Positions 8,136-16,500 of a stretch of DNA of 64,000 nt are shown piece by piece; position 1 is the first letter of the stretch; the number at the start of each line of letters is the position of its first letter. The position numbers and the translations under genes are program-made. Source of the DNA: Ensifer sp. WSM1721. GTDB taxonomy: Bacteria > Pseudomonadota > Alphaproteobacteria > Rhizobiales > Rhizobiaceae. Under the pieces are notes generated by a model. The model searched no databases. It was not told the DNA's origin and worked only from the letters and a program-made list of their open reading frames with translations. The stretch covers positions 3,501,501 through 3,565,500 of the forward strand of contig NZ_CP165782.1 of NCBI RefSeq assembly GCF_000513895.2, read 5' to 3'.

Positions 8136-8978
8136 ATGCCAGTAATCCCCCGCAAGACCATTCTTGAGAAGTTCCACGGCATGATCGCCGCCGGCAAGCC
8201 GATCATCGGCGGCGGGGCCGGCACGGGGATTTCGGCCAAGGCCGAGGAGGCGGGCGGCATCGACCTCATCATCATCTATAATTCCGGCCGTTACCGGATG
8301 GCGGGCCGCGGCTCGGCGGCCGGTCTGCTCGCCTATGGAAACGCCAATGAGATCGTGAAGGAAATGGCACTGGAGGTGCTGCCGGTCGTGAAGGCGACAC
8401 CGGTACTCGCCGGCGTCAACGGCACCGACCCGTTCGTTTTCATGCCGCAGTTTCTCGCGGAATTGAAGACTATGGGCTTTTCCGGTGTACAGAATTTCCC
8501 GACCATTGGCCTCTTCGACGGACGGATCCGGCAGAGCTTCGAGGAGACCGGCATGGGCTACGGTCTCGAGGTGGAGATGATCGCCGAAGCCCACCGGCTC
8601 GACCTGCTGACGACGCCCTATGTCTTCAACGAGGAAGAAGCGATTGCGATGGCCAAGGCCGGTGCAGACATCGTCGTCGCTCATATGGGCGTTACCACAG
8701 GCGGCGCGATCGGCGCCACTTCCGCGATGTCGCTCGACGACTGCGTGAGCGAAATCGACGCGATAGCGGCGGCCGCACGCTCGGTACGGAAGGACGTCAT
8801 CGTGCTTTGCCACGGTGGACCGATCTCGATGCCGGAGGATGCACGCTACATCCTGGATCGTTGTCCAAGCTGCAATGGCTTTTATGGCGCAAGTTCCATG
8901 GAGCGCCTGCCGGCCGAGGTGGCGATCCGCAAGCAGACGGAAGACTTCAAGGCGCTTGCCATCGGTACGGTGGTCTGA
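8136..8978 (+). CDS. PEP-hydrolase-like TIM-barrel protein
   Basis: 280 residues from [13 protein letters not shown]. Related to the isocitrate lyase/PEP mutase superfamily (TIM-br_sig_trns / phosphoenolpyruvate hydrolase-like). Seen: [13 protein letters not shown] near the N-terminus, [44 protein letters not shown] and a C-terminal [12 protein letters not shown], all diagnostic of this family. It probably acts on a carboxylic or enol substrate, but no reaction is established. Directly follows the Tm-1-like gene, the same domain order as in fused eukaryotic proteins. GCC-rich codon use matches the neighbours. Confidence 0.9.
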   Translation: MPVIPRKTILEKFHGMIAAGKPIIGGGAGTGISAKAEEAGGIDLIIIYNSGRYRMAGRGSAAGLLAYGNANEIVKEMALEVLPVVKATPVLAGVNGTDPFVFMPQFLAELKTMGFSGVQNFPTIGLFDGRIRQSFEETGMGYGLEVEMIAEAHRLDLLTTPYVFNEEEAIAMAKAGADIVVAHMGVTTGGAIGATSAMSLDDCVSEIDAIAAAARSVRKDVIVLCHGGPISMPEDARYILDRCPSCNGFYGASSMERLPAEVAIRKQTEDFKALAIGTVV

Positions 8979-9008
8979 AGCGAGCAAGATGCGGGAGGAG
9001 GCCGCGGC

Positions 9009-9422
9009 ATGGCGAAGGACAAATATTTTCTCTACCCGAAGGATGTCGCGAGCTTCGGCTTCGACTGGGGCCGCCTCGCACTGACGGTCGCGCCGGAGGT
9101 GAACGGGGCCGAGCGCTTCTCGGGTGGTGTGGTGGACTTGCCGAGCGGCGAGGGGCATGCGCGTCACAATCATCCCGGCGCTGAGGAGATCATCTTCGTC
9201 ATCTCGGGCGAGGGCGAACAAATGGTGGAGGACGAGAACGGCAATCCGGTGACGCAGAAGGTTGGGCCCGGTTGCACGGTCTATGTACCGGAAAGCCGGT
9301 TCCACTCGACGAAGAACACGGGATCCGGCCCGATGCAGCTCTTCGTCGTCTATTCGCCAGCCGGCCCCGAGGGTGCGCTTCGGGATCTGCCAGATTTCCG
9401 ACTGTTGCCGCCTGGCGCCTGA
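9009..9422 (+). CDS. Cupin-domain protein
   Basis: 137 residues, single-domain cytoplasmic cupin. Metal-binding motif 1 HNHPGAEEIIFVISGEG (about residues 53-69) supplies two His and a Glu; motif 2 includes PESRFHSTKN with the last His. No signal peptide. Third gene of the Tm-1-like operon, 30 bases after the TIM-barrel gene; GGGAGG lies 11 bases upstream of the ATG, with GAGG following it. Small cupins in such operons are often isomerases, dioxygenases or sugar-binding sensors; which applies here is not visible. Confidence 0.88.
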   Translation: MAKDKYFLYPKDVASFGFDWGRLALTVAPEVNGAERFSGGVVDLPSGEGHARHNHPGAEEIIFVISGEGEQMVEDENGNPVTQKVGPGCTVYVPESRFHSTKNTGSGPMQLFVVYSPAGPEGALRDLPDFRLLPPGA

Positions 9423-9457
9423 AGGAGCGCGGCAACCGCTTTTTTGGGAGAAGATCC

Positions 9458-10645
9458 GTGAACATCAGCGCAAGCGACACGCGGGCGGCGGAGCCGCCCT
9501 TCGATGCGGCGAAGCTCGACAGACTAATGGAGGAGGCGGGTATCGACGTGCTGCTCGCCACCTCCAAGCACAACACGCAGTACCTACTGGGTGGCTACAA
9601 GTTCATCTTCTTCGCCGCAATGGATGCGATAGGCCACAGCCGTTATCTGCCGATCGTCGTTTATGAGAAGGGCTCACCCGATCACTCAGCCTATGTTGGC
9701 AACCGCATGGAAGGGGGAGAACACCAGAACAACCCGTTCTGGACACCCGCCGTTCATACGGCGACCTGGGGTACGCTCGACGCGGCAGCGCTTGCCGTCG
9801 AGCACCTGAAGAAGATCGGTAAGGCCGGTGCTCGCATCGGCATCGAGCCGCCCTTCCTGCCCTCCGATGCGCGGGACCTGCTTACTTCTCGTCTTGAGGG
9901 TTCGCGTTTTGTGGACGCGACGCACGCGCTCGAGCGACTGCGCGCTATCAAGACGCCGCAGGAGCTGGAAAAACTCAAGCTTGCCTCCGAACTGATCACC
10001 GATGCCATGCTCGCCACCGTCGCGGCGGCACGGGAGGGATCCACGAAGGCGGAGATCATCGAACGCCTGAGGCGGGAGGAGACCAATCGCGGCCTGCATT
10101 TCGAGTATTGCCTGCTGACCCTCGGCGCCAGTCACAACCGTGCGGCCTCGCCGCAGGCGTGGGCGAAGGGCGAGGTACTTTCGATCGATTCCGGCGGCAA
10201 CTATCAGGGCTATATCGGTGACCTTTGCCGCATGGGCGTGCTTGGCGAGCCCGATGCAGAGCTCGAGGATCTGTTAGCTGAAGTCGATTCGATCCAGCAG
10301 GCGGCCTTCGCCAGGATCAGGGCCGGGGCTACAGGCAGTGAGATGATTGCTGCGGCGGAGGGTGTTCTGAAAAGCTCGCCTTCGGCCGCCTTTACCGACT
10401 TCTTCTGCCACGGCATGGGTCTCATCAGCCACGAAGCACCGTTCCTGATGACCAACCACCCGGTCGCCTATGAAGGCGTCGACGCGGATCGACCTCTGGA
10501 GGCAGGCATGGTCGTTTCCGTCGAGACGACGATGCTTCACCCGAAGCGCGGTTTCATCAAGCTCGAGGACACGCTCGCCGTCACGAAGGACGGATACGAG
10601 ATGTTCGGCAACAGAGGGCGCGGCTGGAACCGCGGGGCGCTATAG
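9458..10645 (+). CDS. M24-family metallopeptidase-like protein (Xaa-Pro peptidase fold)
   Basis: 395 residues with a GTG start preceded by GGGAG seven bases away. Creatinase-type N-terminal domain, then the pita-bread catalytic domain. The five metal ligands are all recognisable: Asp in SIDSGG, Asp in GYIGDLC, His in CHGMGL, Glu in VSVETTM and Glu in IKLEDT, so it should be an active dinuclear metalloenzyme. Family members hydrolyse Xaa-Pro bonds, creatine or ectoine-like amides; the operon context (uptake system, cupin, TIM barrel) suggests a small-molecule amide rather than a housekeeping peptide. Last gene of the operon, followed by a strong hairpin. Confidence 0.88.
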   Translation: MNISASDTRAAEPPFDAAKLDRLMEEAGIDVLLATSKHNTQYLLGGYKFIFFAAMDAIGHSRYLPIVVYEKGSPDHSAYVGNRMEGGEHQNNPFWTPAVHTATWGTLDAAALAVEHLKKIGKAGARIGIEPPFLPSDARDLLTSRLEGSRFVDATHALERLRAIKTPQELEKLKLASELITDAMLATVAAAREGSTKAEIIERLRREETNRGLHFEYCLLTLGASHNRAASPQAWAKGEVLSIDSGGNYQGYIGDLCRMGVLGEPDAELEDLLAEVDSIQQAAFARIRAGATGSEMIAAAEGVLKSSPSAAFTDFFCHGMGLISHEAPFLMTNHPVAYEGVDADRPLEAGMVVSVETTMLHPKRGFIKLEDTLAVTKDGYEMFGNRGRGWNRGAL

Positions 10646-10670
10646 CGGCGGCGAAACCCCTGCGGAAGCG

Positions 10671-10700
10671 GAGCCCGGCGCACGATCGTGAGCCGGGCTC
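10671..10700. terminator. Bidirectional hairpin between convergent operons
   Basis: GAGCCCGGC and GCCGGGCTC form a perfect 9-bp stem around an inner CACGATCGTG palindrome. It sits between the convergent M24 and DJ-1 genes. There is no long U-run on either side, so termination efficiency is uncertain. Confidence 0.6.
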
Positions 10701-10705
10701 GTAGT

Positions 10706-11302
10706 CTACTTACTGTGGTAGATCTCGGTGCCGAGAACCTTAAGGCACTCCCGCATGAAGGCGGCAAGGGCCGTCCAGCCCTTTGCCGATACCATCGTGC
10801 CGTCGACATAGGCCTCGGTGGGGGAGAGGTCGATATAGGTACCGCCGGCCAGCGTGACTTCCGGCTCGCAGGCGCCGAGAGCGCCGACCTTCTTGCCGCG
10901 CACGACACCGTCGACGGCGATCAGGATTTGTACGCCGTGGCAGATCGTGAAGATCGGCTTCTGCTTTTCGTGGAAATGCCGCACGATGGCCTGCACGCGC
11001 TTGTCGGTGCGGATGTATTCCGGTCCGCGGCCGCCGGCACAGTAGACGGCGTGATACTCGTCGAGTTGAGCCTCTGCTTCCGCGAACGTCTTGTTGATGA
11101 CGACATTATGGCCGAGTTTCTCGGTGTAGGTCTGATCGCCTTCGAAGTCGTGCAGGGACGTCCGCAGGATGTCGCCGGCTTTCTTGTCCGGGCAGACGAC
11201 GTGGACCGTATGACCGACGGCCTCCATGGCCTGCTGGAAGACGAAGATTTCGTATTCTTCGGTGAAATCACCGGTAAGCATGAGAATCCGCTTGCCTGGC
11301 AT
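10706..11302 (-). CDS. DJ-1/PfpI family protein
   Basis: 198 residues, class I glutamine amidotransferase-like fold. Seen: an early Glu in DFTEEYE, the nucleophile elbow TICHGVQ with its Cys (about residue 120), and AGGRGPEYIR before it. Members include glyoxalase III/deglycase, proteases and hydratases; function here cannot be assigned. Strong ribosome-binding site GAGGAGGAG. Second gene after the GntR regulator, 27 bases downstream of it, so it is probably co-expressed and part of the same catabolic unit. Confidence 0.88.
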   Translation of the reverse strand: MPGKRILMLTGDFTEEYEIFVFQQAMEAVGHTVHVVCPDKKAGDILRTSLHDFEGDQTYTEKLGHNVVINKTFAEAEAQLDEYHAVYCAGGRGPEYIRTDKRVQAIVRHFHEKQKPIFTICHGVQILIAVDGVVRGKKVGALGACEPEVTLAGGTYIDLSPTEAYVDGTMVSAKGWTALAAFMRECLKVLGTEIYHSK

Positions 11303-11329
11303 AGTCTTCTCCTCCTCGTTGTTGAAATC

Positions 11330-12022
11330 TCATTCGAAGGCCGGCAGAAGCCGGTCGCGCGAATGCTCGATGTGCAGTTGCATCGCCCTTGCAGCAGCGA
11401 TCGCGTCGCCGGCGGCGAATGCGTCGAGCAGGGCCTGGTGTTCGTCCAGCGCCTCCTCGGTGACGCGCCAGTGAAACATGAGGCGGAAGATGTGGAAGTG
11501 TGCGTGCTGGAAACTCAGTATTTCCCGAATGAGTTCGTTGCCGGCGAATTCCATGATGCGGTCGTGGAAAATCGCATCCTGACGGGCAAAGGTGGCATAG
11601 TGCACGCGTTCGTCCTGGCCATCACGCTTCGCCATGACGCCTGCGGCCTCCTGCAAGATCGCGAGCTTTTCGTCGTCCATGGCGGTGGCCGCCTTTGCCG
11701 CGCCATCAGGCTCGAGCAGGAGGCGGAGCTGATAAAGCTCGTCAAACCGCTGGCGCGTTATTTGTGCCGCCGCGCGATAGCCGACAAGATGCTGCTTTAC
11801 CACCAGGCCCTCGCCTTCCAACCGACCGAGGGCCTCCCGGATTGGCGTGTGGGAAACGTTGAATTCCTTCACGAGGTTGTCGACCGTAATGCGCGCACCC
11901 GGCGGGATCTTGAGCGACATCAACCGGTTGAAGATTGCCTCGTAGACATCCTCCACAAGGCTGTTGGCGCGCTGGATTTGGGTACTGCCCACCGTTGCTG
12001 CGGCGAGCTTGGTCGAAGTCAT
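11330..12022 (-). CDS. GntR family regulator (FCD domain)
   Basis: 230 residues. N-terminal winged helix (about 20-85) with VDNLVKEFNVSHTPIREALGRLEGEGLV, then an all-helical FCD ligand domain containing the metal/ligand-type residues in FHDRIMEFAGN and EHQALLDAFAAGD. Start chosen at 12022 (AAGG seven bases upstream) rather than the ATG six bases earlier. Leads the DJ-1 gene. A perfect inverted repeat at 12089-12107 upstream suggests autoregulation. FCD regulators usually sense organic acids or sugar acids, which fits control of the neighbouring uptake/catabolic operons. Confidence 0.9.
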   Translation of the reverse strand: MTSTKLAAATVGSTQIQRANSLVEDVYEAIFNRLMSLKIPPGARITVDNLVKEFNVSHTPIREALGRLEGEGLVVKQHLVGYRAAAQITRQRFDELYQLRLLLEPDGAAKAATAMDDEKLAILQEAAGVMAKRDGQDERVHYATFARQDAIFHDRIMEFAGNELIREILSFQHAHFHIFRLMFHWRVTEEALDEHQALLDAFAAGDAIAAARAMQLHIEHSRDRLLPAFE

Positions 12023-12088
12023 GTCCATCCCTTCTTTTGTGCCATGATGGTCCCGACTCGCTCCCCACAATGCTTCGGGCCATGAACG

Positions 12089-12107
12089 ATCCTATACGAT
12101 ATAGGAT
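12089..12107. promoter_or_regulatory. Inverted repeat upstream of gntR, probable operator
   Basis: ATCCTATA-CGA-TATAGGAT: perfect 8-bp arms about 70 bases upstream of the GntR start codon, overlapping a plausible promoter. A typical size and place for an autoregulatory GntR site. It differs from the TGGT-N3-ACCA site at 5981, so the two may be read by different proteins. Confidence 0.55.
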
Positions 12108-12278
12108 AGCCGCGAAAGTCCGGACAATGTCCCGGCCAGTTCTTGAAGCTTAGGAGCTCGCGCGGCCGTGGGCGGTCGCCGGTTCGATCCCTTGGTCCGA
12201 TCGCGCCTCTCGCGGCGTTGCCATGCGTAAAGCGAAATGCTTCCATAAGCTGCATGAGTGTTGCTCATGGAGCTTTTG

Positions 12279-12413
12279 ATGTCTTCAGACGACGTCGACC
12301 TTAATCTTCTTCGCGTCTTCGACGTGTTAATGCAGGAACGAAGTGTCACGGGCGCCGCCGCCCATTTGGGGCGGACCCAGTCTGCCGTCAGTCACTCTCT
12401 CGCCAAGCTGCGC
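12279..12413 (+). pseudogene. LysR-type regulator remnant (N-terminal helix-turn-helix only)
   Basis: About 45 residues starting MSSDDVDLNLLRVFDVL and running through GAAAHLGRTQSAVSHSLAKL are an unmistakable LysR DNA-binding helix-turn-helix. After LAKLR the similarity stops and the frame ends at 12494 in unrelated sequence inside the convergent SBF-like gene. The rest of the ~300-residue protein is missing, so this is a truncated relic left by a deletion or by arrival of the 12.4-23.1 kb block. Confidence 0.75.
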
Positions 12414-12458
12414 GGCGCACGAACACGTTTAATCGCGACGCGCTTTAGCCTTTGTCTG

Positions 12459-13424
12459 TCAAGCCGTTTCAGCGGCAGCAGAATATTTCTGTGAGATGAC
12501 TGCGCACACCATCAACTGGATCTGGTGGAAAAGCATCAACGGCAGAACGATCGCTCCGATCGACTGCCCAGCGAAGATGACGCCTGCCATCGGTACGCCA
12601 CTGGCAAGGCTCTTCTTCGATCCACAAAAGGTGATGGTGATCTGGTCTGGCCTGTTGAAGCCCATGAGGCGGCTGCCGCGCATGGTGAAGGTCAGCACAA
12701 GGCCGAGCAGTAGGATGTCAACCCCGACAACGACGGCGATGTCTCTCAGAGAGAAGGTTTGCCACAATCCCTCGACGACTGCCTTGCTGAAGGCGAGGTA
12801 GACGACCATCAGGATGGAACCTCTGTCGACAGGAGTGAGAATCTTCTTCTTCGAGCGTACCCAGTTTCCGATCCACGGCTGTAGGATCTGCCCGACGACA
12901 AATGGCGCGAGCAACTGCAGCAGGATCTTCTCCATGACATCCCAGGAGAACCCGCCATGGCCGCCGACCGAAAAGAGCAAGCCGACGAGAAGAGGCGTCA
13001 GGAACATGCCGAGTAGATTGGAGGCGGAAGCCGAGCAGATCGCAGCCGGAACATTCCCGCCGGCCATTGACGTAAAAGCGATGGATGACTGCACGGTGGA
13101 CGGCAGGACGCACAGGAAGAGAATACCGAGGTAAAGCGGCTGTGGCAGGATCGAATCCGGAACGAGGCCCAATGCCATGCCGAGCAGTGGGAAAACAGCG
13201 AATGTCGTGAGCAGAATGACGAGCTGCAGGCGCCAATGCAGGACGCCGGCAAGGACAACATCGGTGGACATCCGCGCGCCATGCAGAAAGAAGAGAAGCG
13301 CAATGGCGAGACTTGTGGCAACGCTGAAATAATCCGCAAAACTGCCGCTTGCCGGAAGCAGCGAGGCAAGGACGACGCTACAGACGAGCAGGGTCGTGAA
13401 AGTGTCGGGCAAAAACCGGCGCAT
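12459..13424 (-). CDS. SBF-like (bile acid:Na+ symporter family, YfeH type) transporter
   Basis: 321 residues, about ten hydrophobic helices, no signal peptide. Seen: FFLHGARMS near residue 46, the LPSTVQSSIAFTSMAGGN loop and FCGSKKSLASGVPM near the end, all typical of the SBF-like/YfeH group (PF13593). Substrate unknown; relatives move organic anions with sodium. Start preceded by GGGAGCACC. Last gene of the leftward ureohydrolase-aminotransferase operon, 14 bases after the aldehyde dehydrogenase stop, so it may move a pathway intermediate or product. Confidence 0.85.
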   Translation of the reverse strand: MRRFLPDTFTTLLVCSVVLASLLPASGSFADYFSVATSLAIALLFFLHGARMSTDVVLAGVLHWRLQLVILLTTFAVFPLLGMALGLVPDSILPQPLYLGILFLCVLPSTVQSSIAFTSMAGGNVPAAICSASASNLLGMFLTPLLVGLLFSVGGHGGFSWDVMEKILLQLLAPFVVGQILQPWIGNWVRSKKKILTPVDRGSILMVVYLAFSKAVVEGLWQTFSLRDIAVVVGVDILLLGLVLTFTMRGSRLMGFNRPDQITITFCGSKKSLASGVPMAGVIFAGQSIGAIVLPLMLFHQIQLMVCAVISQKYSAAAETA

Positions 13425-13438
13425 GGTGCTCCCTAAAG

Positions 13439-14872
13439 TCAGATCGCCTCTGTGACCAGCTTGATGTTGAAGAAGTTGTCCATCGCCTCGGTTCCGCCTT
13501 CGGACCCGTAGCCCGAGTCCTTTATGCCGCCAAAGGGAAGCTCCGGCAGCGCCAGCCCATGGTGATTGATTGATATCATTCCGCTTTGTATATCGCGGCT
13601 CAGTGCGGCACTCGTTTTCCCGGATGTCGTATAAGCATACGCTGCCAAGCCATAGGGGAGGCGGTTCGCTTCCGTAATGGCGGCTTCATAGGTCGAAAAA
13701 GGGCTCACCACAGCGATGGGGCCGAAGGGCTCCTCGTTCAATATCCGGGCGCTCAGCGGCACATCTGTGAGAACGGTGGGTTTGTAGAAATTTCCGCGGT
13801 TGCCGATGCGCTCGCCGCCGGTCGCAATCTTTCCGCCCCACGAGACGGCATCAGCCACCAACGATTCCATAGCTTCGAGCCGTCTGCCGTTCGCAAGCGG
13901 GCCCATGGTAGTGCCCGAATCCAGTCCATTGCCCACCTTGACGGCCTCGGCAGCCTTGACGAAGCAGTCGAGAAACCTCGCGTAGATCCTCTCCTGTATA
14001 AGGAAGCGGGTTGGGGCAACGCAGACTTGGCCCGCATTGCGGAATTTGGCTCCGGCCAGGATGCGGACTGCGAGAGCGACGTCGGCATCGTCGAACACGA
14101 TCGCCGGCGCGTGACCGCCAAGTTCCATCGTCACCCGCTTCATATGAGCACCGGCGAGAGCCGCAAGCTGTTTGCCGACGGCCGTCGAGCCCGTGAAGGA
14201 GACCTTGCGGATCATGGGATGGGGAATGAGGTGGTTGGAGATGTCGGCGGGGATGCCGAATACCAGATTGAGCGCGCCGGCCGGCAAATCCGCATCCGCG
14301 AATGCGCGAACAAGTTCGGCACAACTCGCCGGGGTCTCCTCCGGTCCCTTCAGAATGACGGAACAACCGGCCGCAAGACCGGCCGCTACTTTGCGCACGG
14401 CCTGGTTCAATGGAAAGTTCCAGGGGCTGAAGGCGGCGACCGGACCGACGGGCTCCTTGACGACGAGCTGCCGAACGTTGACGAAACGGGAAGGGACAAC
14501 GCGACCGTATGCCCGCCGCGCCTCCTCGGCGAACCAGTCGATCATGTCGGCCGCCCCAAGAGTCTCCGCCGTGGACTCCGCGATCGGCTTTCCCTGTTCG
14601 AGAGTCATGATCGTCGCGATCTTCTCAACCCGTTCCCGCAGTAAACGGGCAGCCTTGTGCAACAGCTTAGCGCGTTCGAACGCGCAGACCTGAGACCATG
14701 CCGCGAACCCGGTTGCGGCTGTTACAAGCGCTTCGTCAAGATCATCCCGCCCGGCATTTGCCACGGTTCCAATGATCTCATCGGAGGCTGGATTGACGAT
14801 TGAAATGCGCTCTTTCGCTCCGTCGCGCCAGGTGCCGCCGATATAGAGTTGCGTTTGCGGATAGTCGGACAT
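13439..14872 (-). CDS. NAD(P)-dependent aldehyde dehydrogenase, succinate-semialdehyde type
   Basis: 477 residues from [13 protein letters not shown]. Catalytic Glu250 in MELGGHAP and Cys284 in GQVCVAPTR, cofactor motif FTGSTAVGK and SPWNFPL are all present, so the enzyme should be active. Overall pattern resembles GabD-type succinate-semialdehyde dehydrogenases, oxidising a 4-carbon semialdehyde to a dicarboxylate. It lies in one operon with a class III aminotransferase that would produce such a semialdehyde. An upstream in-frame ATG at 14965 falls inside the preceding gene and lacks a binding site. Confidence 0.9.
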   Translation of the reverse strand: MSDYPQTQLYIGGTWRDGAKERISIVNPASDEIIGTVANAGRDDLDEALVTAATGFAAWSQVCAFERAKLLHKAARLLRERVEKIATIMTLEQGKPIAESTAETLGAADMIDWFAEEARRAYGRVVPSRFVNVRQLVVKEPVGPVAAFSPWNFPLNQAVRKVAAGLAAGCSVILKGPEETPASCAELVRAFADADLPAGALNLVFGIPADISNHLIPHPMIRKVSFTGSTAVGKQLAALAGAHMKRVTMELGGHAPAIVFDDADVALAVRILAGAKFRNAGQVCVAPTRFLIQERIYARFLDCFVKAAEAVKVGNGLDSGTTMGPLANGRRLEAMESLVADAVSWGGKIATGGERIGNRGNFYKPTVLTDVPLSARILNEEPFGPIAVVSPFSTYEAAITEANRLPYGLAAYAYTTSGKTSAALSRDIQSGMISINHHGLALPELPFGGIKDSGYGSEGGTEAMDNFFNIKLVTEAI

Positions 14873-14894
14873 CACCTTCTCCGATGTTCTGAAA

Positions 14895-16487
14895 TCAGTA
14901 CCCCAGCGCGCAACCATCCTTGCGATGATCGGACGCGCCGAGCAGAGTTCCGTGTTGATGATCAATCCAGACCGCCTGTGCGCCGCCGATAGCCCATTTC
15001 GGTGGGATCACCTTAAAGCCCCGGCCCTCGAGGTTTGCGCCGATCGCGTTTCGAATTGCTTCCTCGGCTTCGATCGTCGTGGTGCCGGGGAGGGGGAACA
15101 GACGAGGAAGGTCGATTGCCGCTTGCATATCCATGCCATAGTCGAACAGCTTCGACAGAAAGTGCGCATGTCCCATGGCCTGATAGTGGCCGCCCATCAC
15201 GCCGAATGAGAGGGCCGCTTTGCCGTTTCGCGTGACCATTCCTGGAATGATCGTGTGCATCGGCCTCTTGCGCGGACCGATCGCGTTCGGATGCCCCTCC
15301 GTCAGCACGAAACTCTGGCCGCGGTTGTGGAACAACACTCCCGATTTCGGGGCCATCAGGCCGCTGCCGTAGGGGTGGAAAATGGAATTGATGAAGCTGA
15401 CGGCATTGCGATCTTTGTCGACCACGGAGATGTAGACCGTGTCCGAATGCTCGACACCATCGATGAAACCGCTGGCGTCGCAAGCCTGGTCCAGGTTGAT
15501 CTTCGAGGCAAGCTCGTCGGCGAGCTCGTCCGACAAAAGAAAATCGACCGGCACGTCTGATATTGCCGCGTCCGCCAGCCACCGTTCGCGCGCAGCATAG
15601 GCGAGGCGGGTCGCCTCGACTTCGATGTGCAGGTTGTCGGCATTTAGAGGGTGACCCGACGGAGTGAAACGTTCGAGAATCTTGAGGATCATAAGAGCAA
15701 TGATGCCTTGCCCATTGGGAGGGCATTCATGCACCGTCCATCCACGATAGGTCGCGCTGACAGGAGCAACGTATTCTCCGGCGGCGGAGGCGAAATCCTC
15801 AATGGTGTGCAGACCGCCGAGCGCCTGGAGATAAGAGACCATGTCTTCTGCGACGTCGCCGCGATAAAATGCGTCCCGCCCGTGCTTGCCGATGGCCGAT
15901 AAAGTCTCAGCAAGCTCCGGCTGACGCTGAATCGATCCGACTGCGGGAGCTTCATCGTTGTCGAGGAAAATGCGGCGTGTCGATGAATCGAGTGTGAGCA
16001 TCGCGCGCTGATGCGAAATGTCGGCGGCAACGCGCGGCGTGATGGCGTAGCCGTTCCGCGCAAGCGCGATCGCCGGCGCCAAGATGTCCGCCATGGACAT
16101 GCGCCCATGATCTGCGACCAGTCGCGTCCAGGCATCGACGGCGCCTGGGATGGTCACCGCGTGAGGCGACGACCGCGCGATCTCCGAAATTCCCTGGTCC
16201 TTGAACCACTTGAAGGCAGCGGCGGCGGGCGTGCGACCCGACCCGTTATAGGCGATCACTTGGTCGCTTCCGTTGGGTGCCAGCAACGCGAAGCAATCGC
16301 CGCCGATACCTGTGGAGCCGGCCTCGACCACGCACTGGACCGCACAGGCCGCCACCGCCGCATCGATGGCCTTGCCGCCGCTTTTCAGGATGTCGATAGC
16401 GGTCAAGGTTGCCATGGGATGTGAGGTTGCAGCGATGCCGCTGCGGCCAACGGCAAGCGAGCGCCCGGGATGTTCGAAGTTCCGCAT
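14895..16487 (-). CDS. Gamma-glutamyltransferase family protein
   Basis: 530 residues, Ntn-hydrolase fold. The autoprocessing nucleophile Thr350 is in [10 protein letters not shown], aligning with the TTHYSVVD motif of classical enzymes, although the neighbouring Thr-His is Val-Tyr. Glutamate-binding Arg about 85 (NGSGRTP) and the late GGHYQAMGH region are present. I see no signal peptide, so it is probably cytoplasmic, unlike E. coli Ggt. It may cleave gamma-glutamyl or related amides (cephalosporin acylase-like relatives exist). Start at 16487 has AAGGA upstream. Located between the aminotransferase and aldehyde dehydrogenase genes with 13- and 22-base gaps. Confidence 0.87.
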   Translation of the reverse strand: MRNFEHPGRSLAVGRSGIAATSHPMATLTAIDILKSGGKAIDAAVAACAVQCVVEAGSTGIGGDCFALLAPNGSDQVIAYNGSGRTPAAAAFKWFKDQGISEIARSSPHAVTIPGAVDAWTRLVADHGRMSMADILAPAIALARNGYAITPRVAADISHQRAMLTLDSSTRRIFLDNDEAPAVGSIQRQPELAETLSAIGKHGRDAFYRGDVAEDMVSYLQALGGLHTIEDFASAAGEYVAPVSATYRGWTVHECPPNGQGIIALMILKILERFTPSGHPLNADNLHIEVEATRLAYAARERWLADAAISDVPVDFLLSDELADELASKINLDQACDASGFIDGVEHSDTVYISVVDKDRNAVSFINSIFHPYGSGLMAPKSGVLFHNRGQSFVLTEGHPNAIGPRKRPMHTIIPGMVTRNGKAALSFGVMGGHYQAMGHAHFLSKLFDYGMDMQAAIDLPRLFPLPGTTTIEAEEAIRNAIGANLEGRGFKVIPPKWAIGGAQAVWIDHQHGTLLGASDHRKDGCALGY

Positions 16488-16500
16488 GCTATCGTCCTTA

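Noticed and set aside
8100..9305. A 401-codon minus-strand frame opposite the TIM-barrel and cupin genes.
   Set aside because: No domain, no ribosome-binding site; the plus-strand genes carry clear family motifs.
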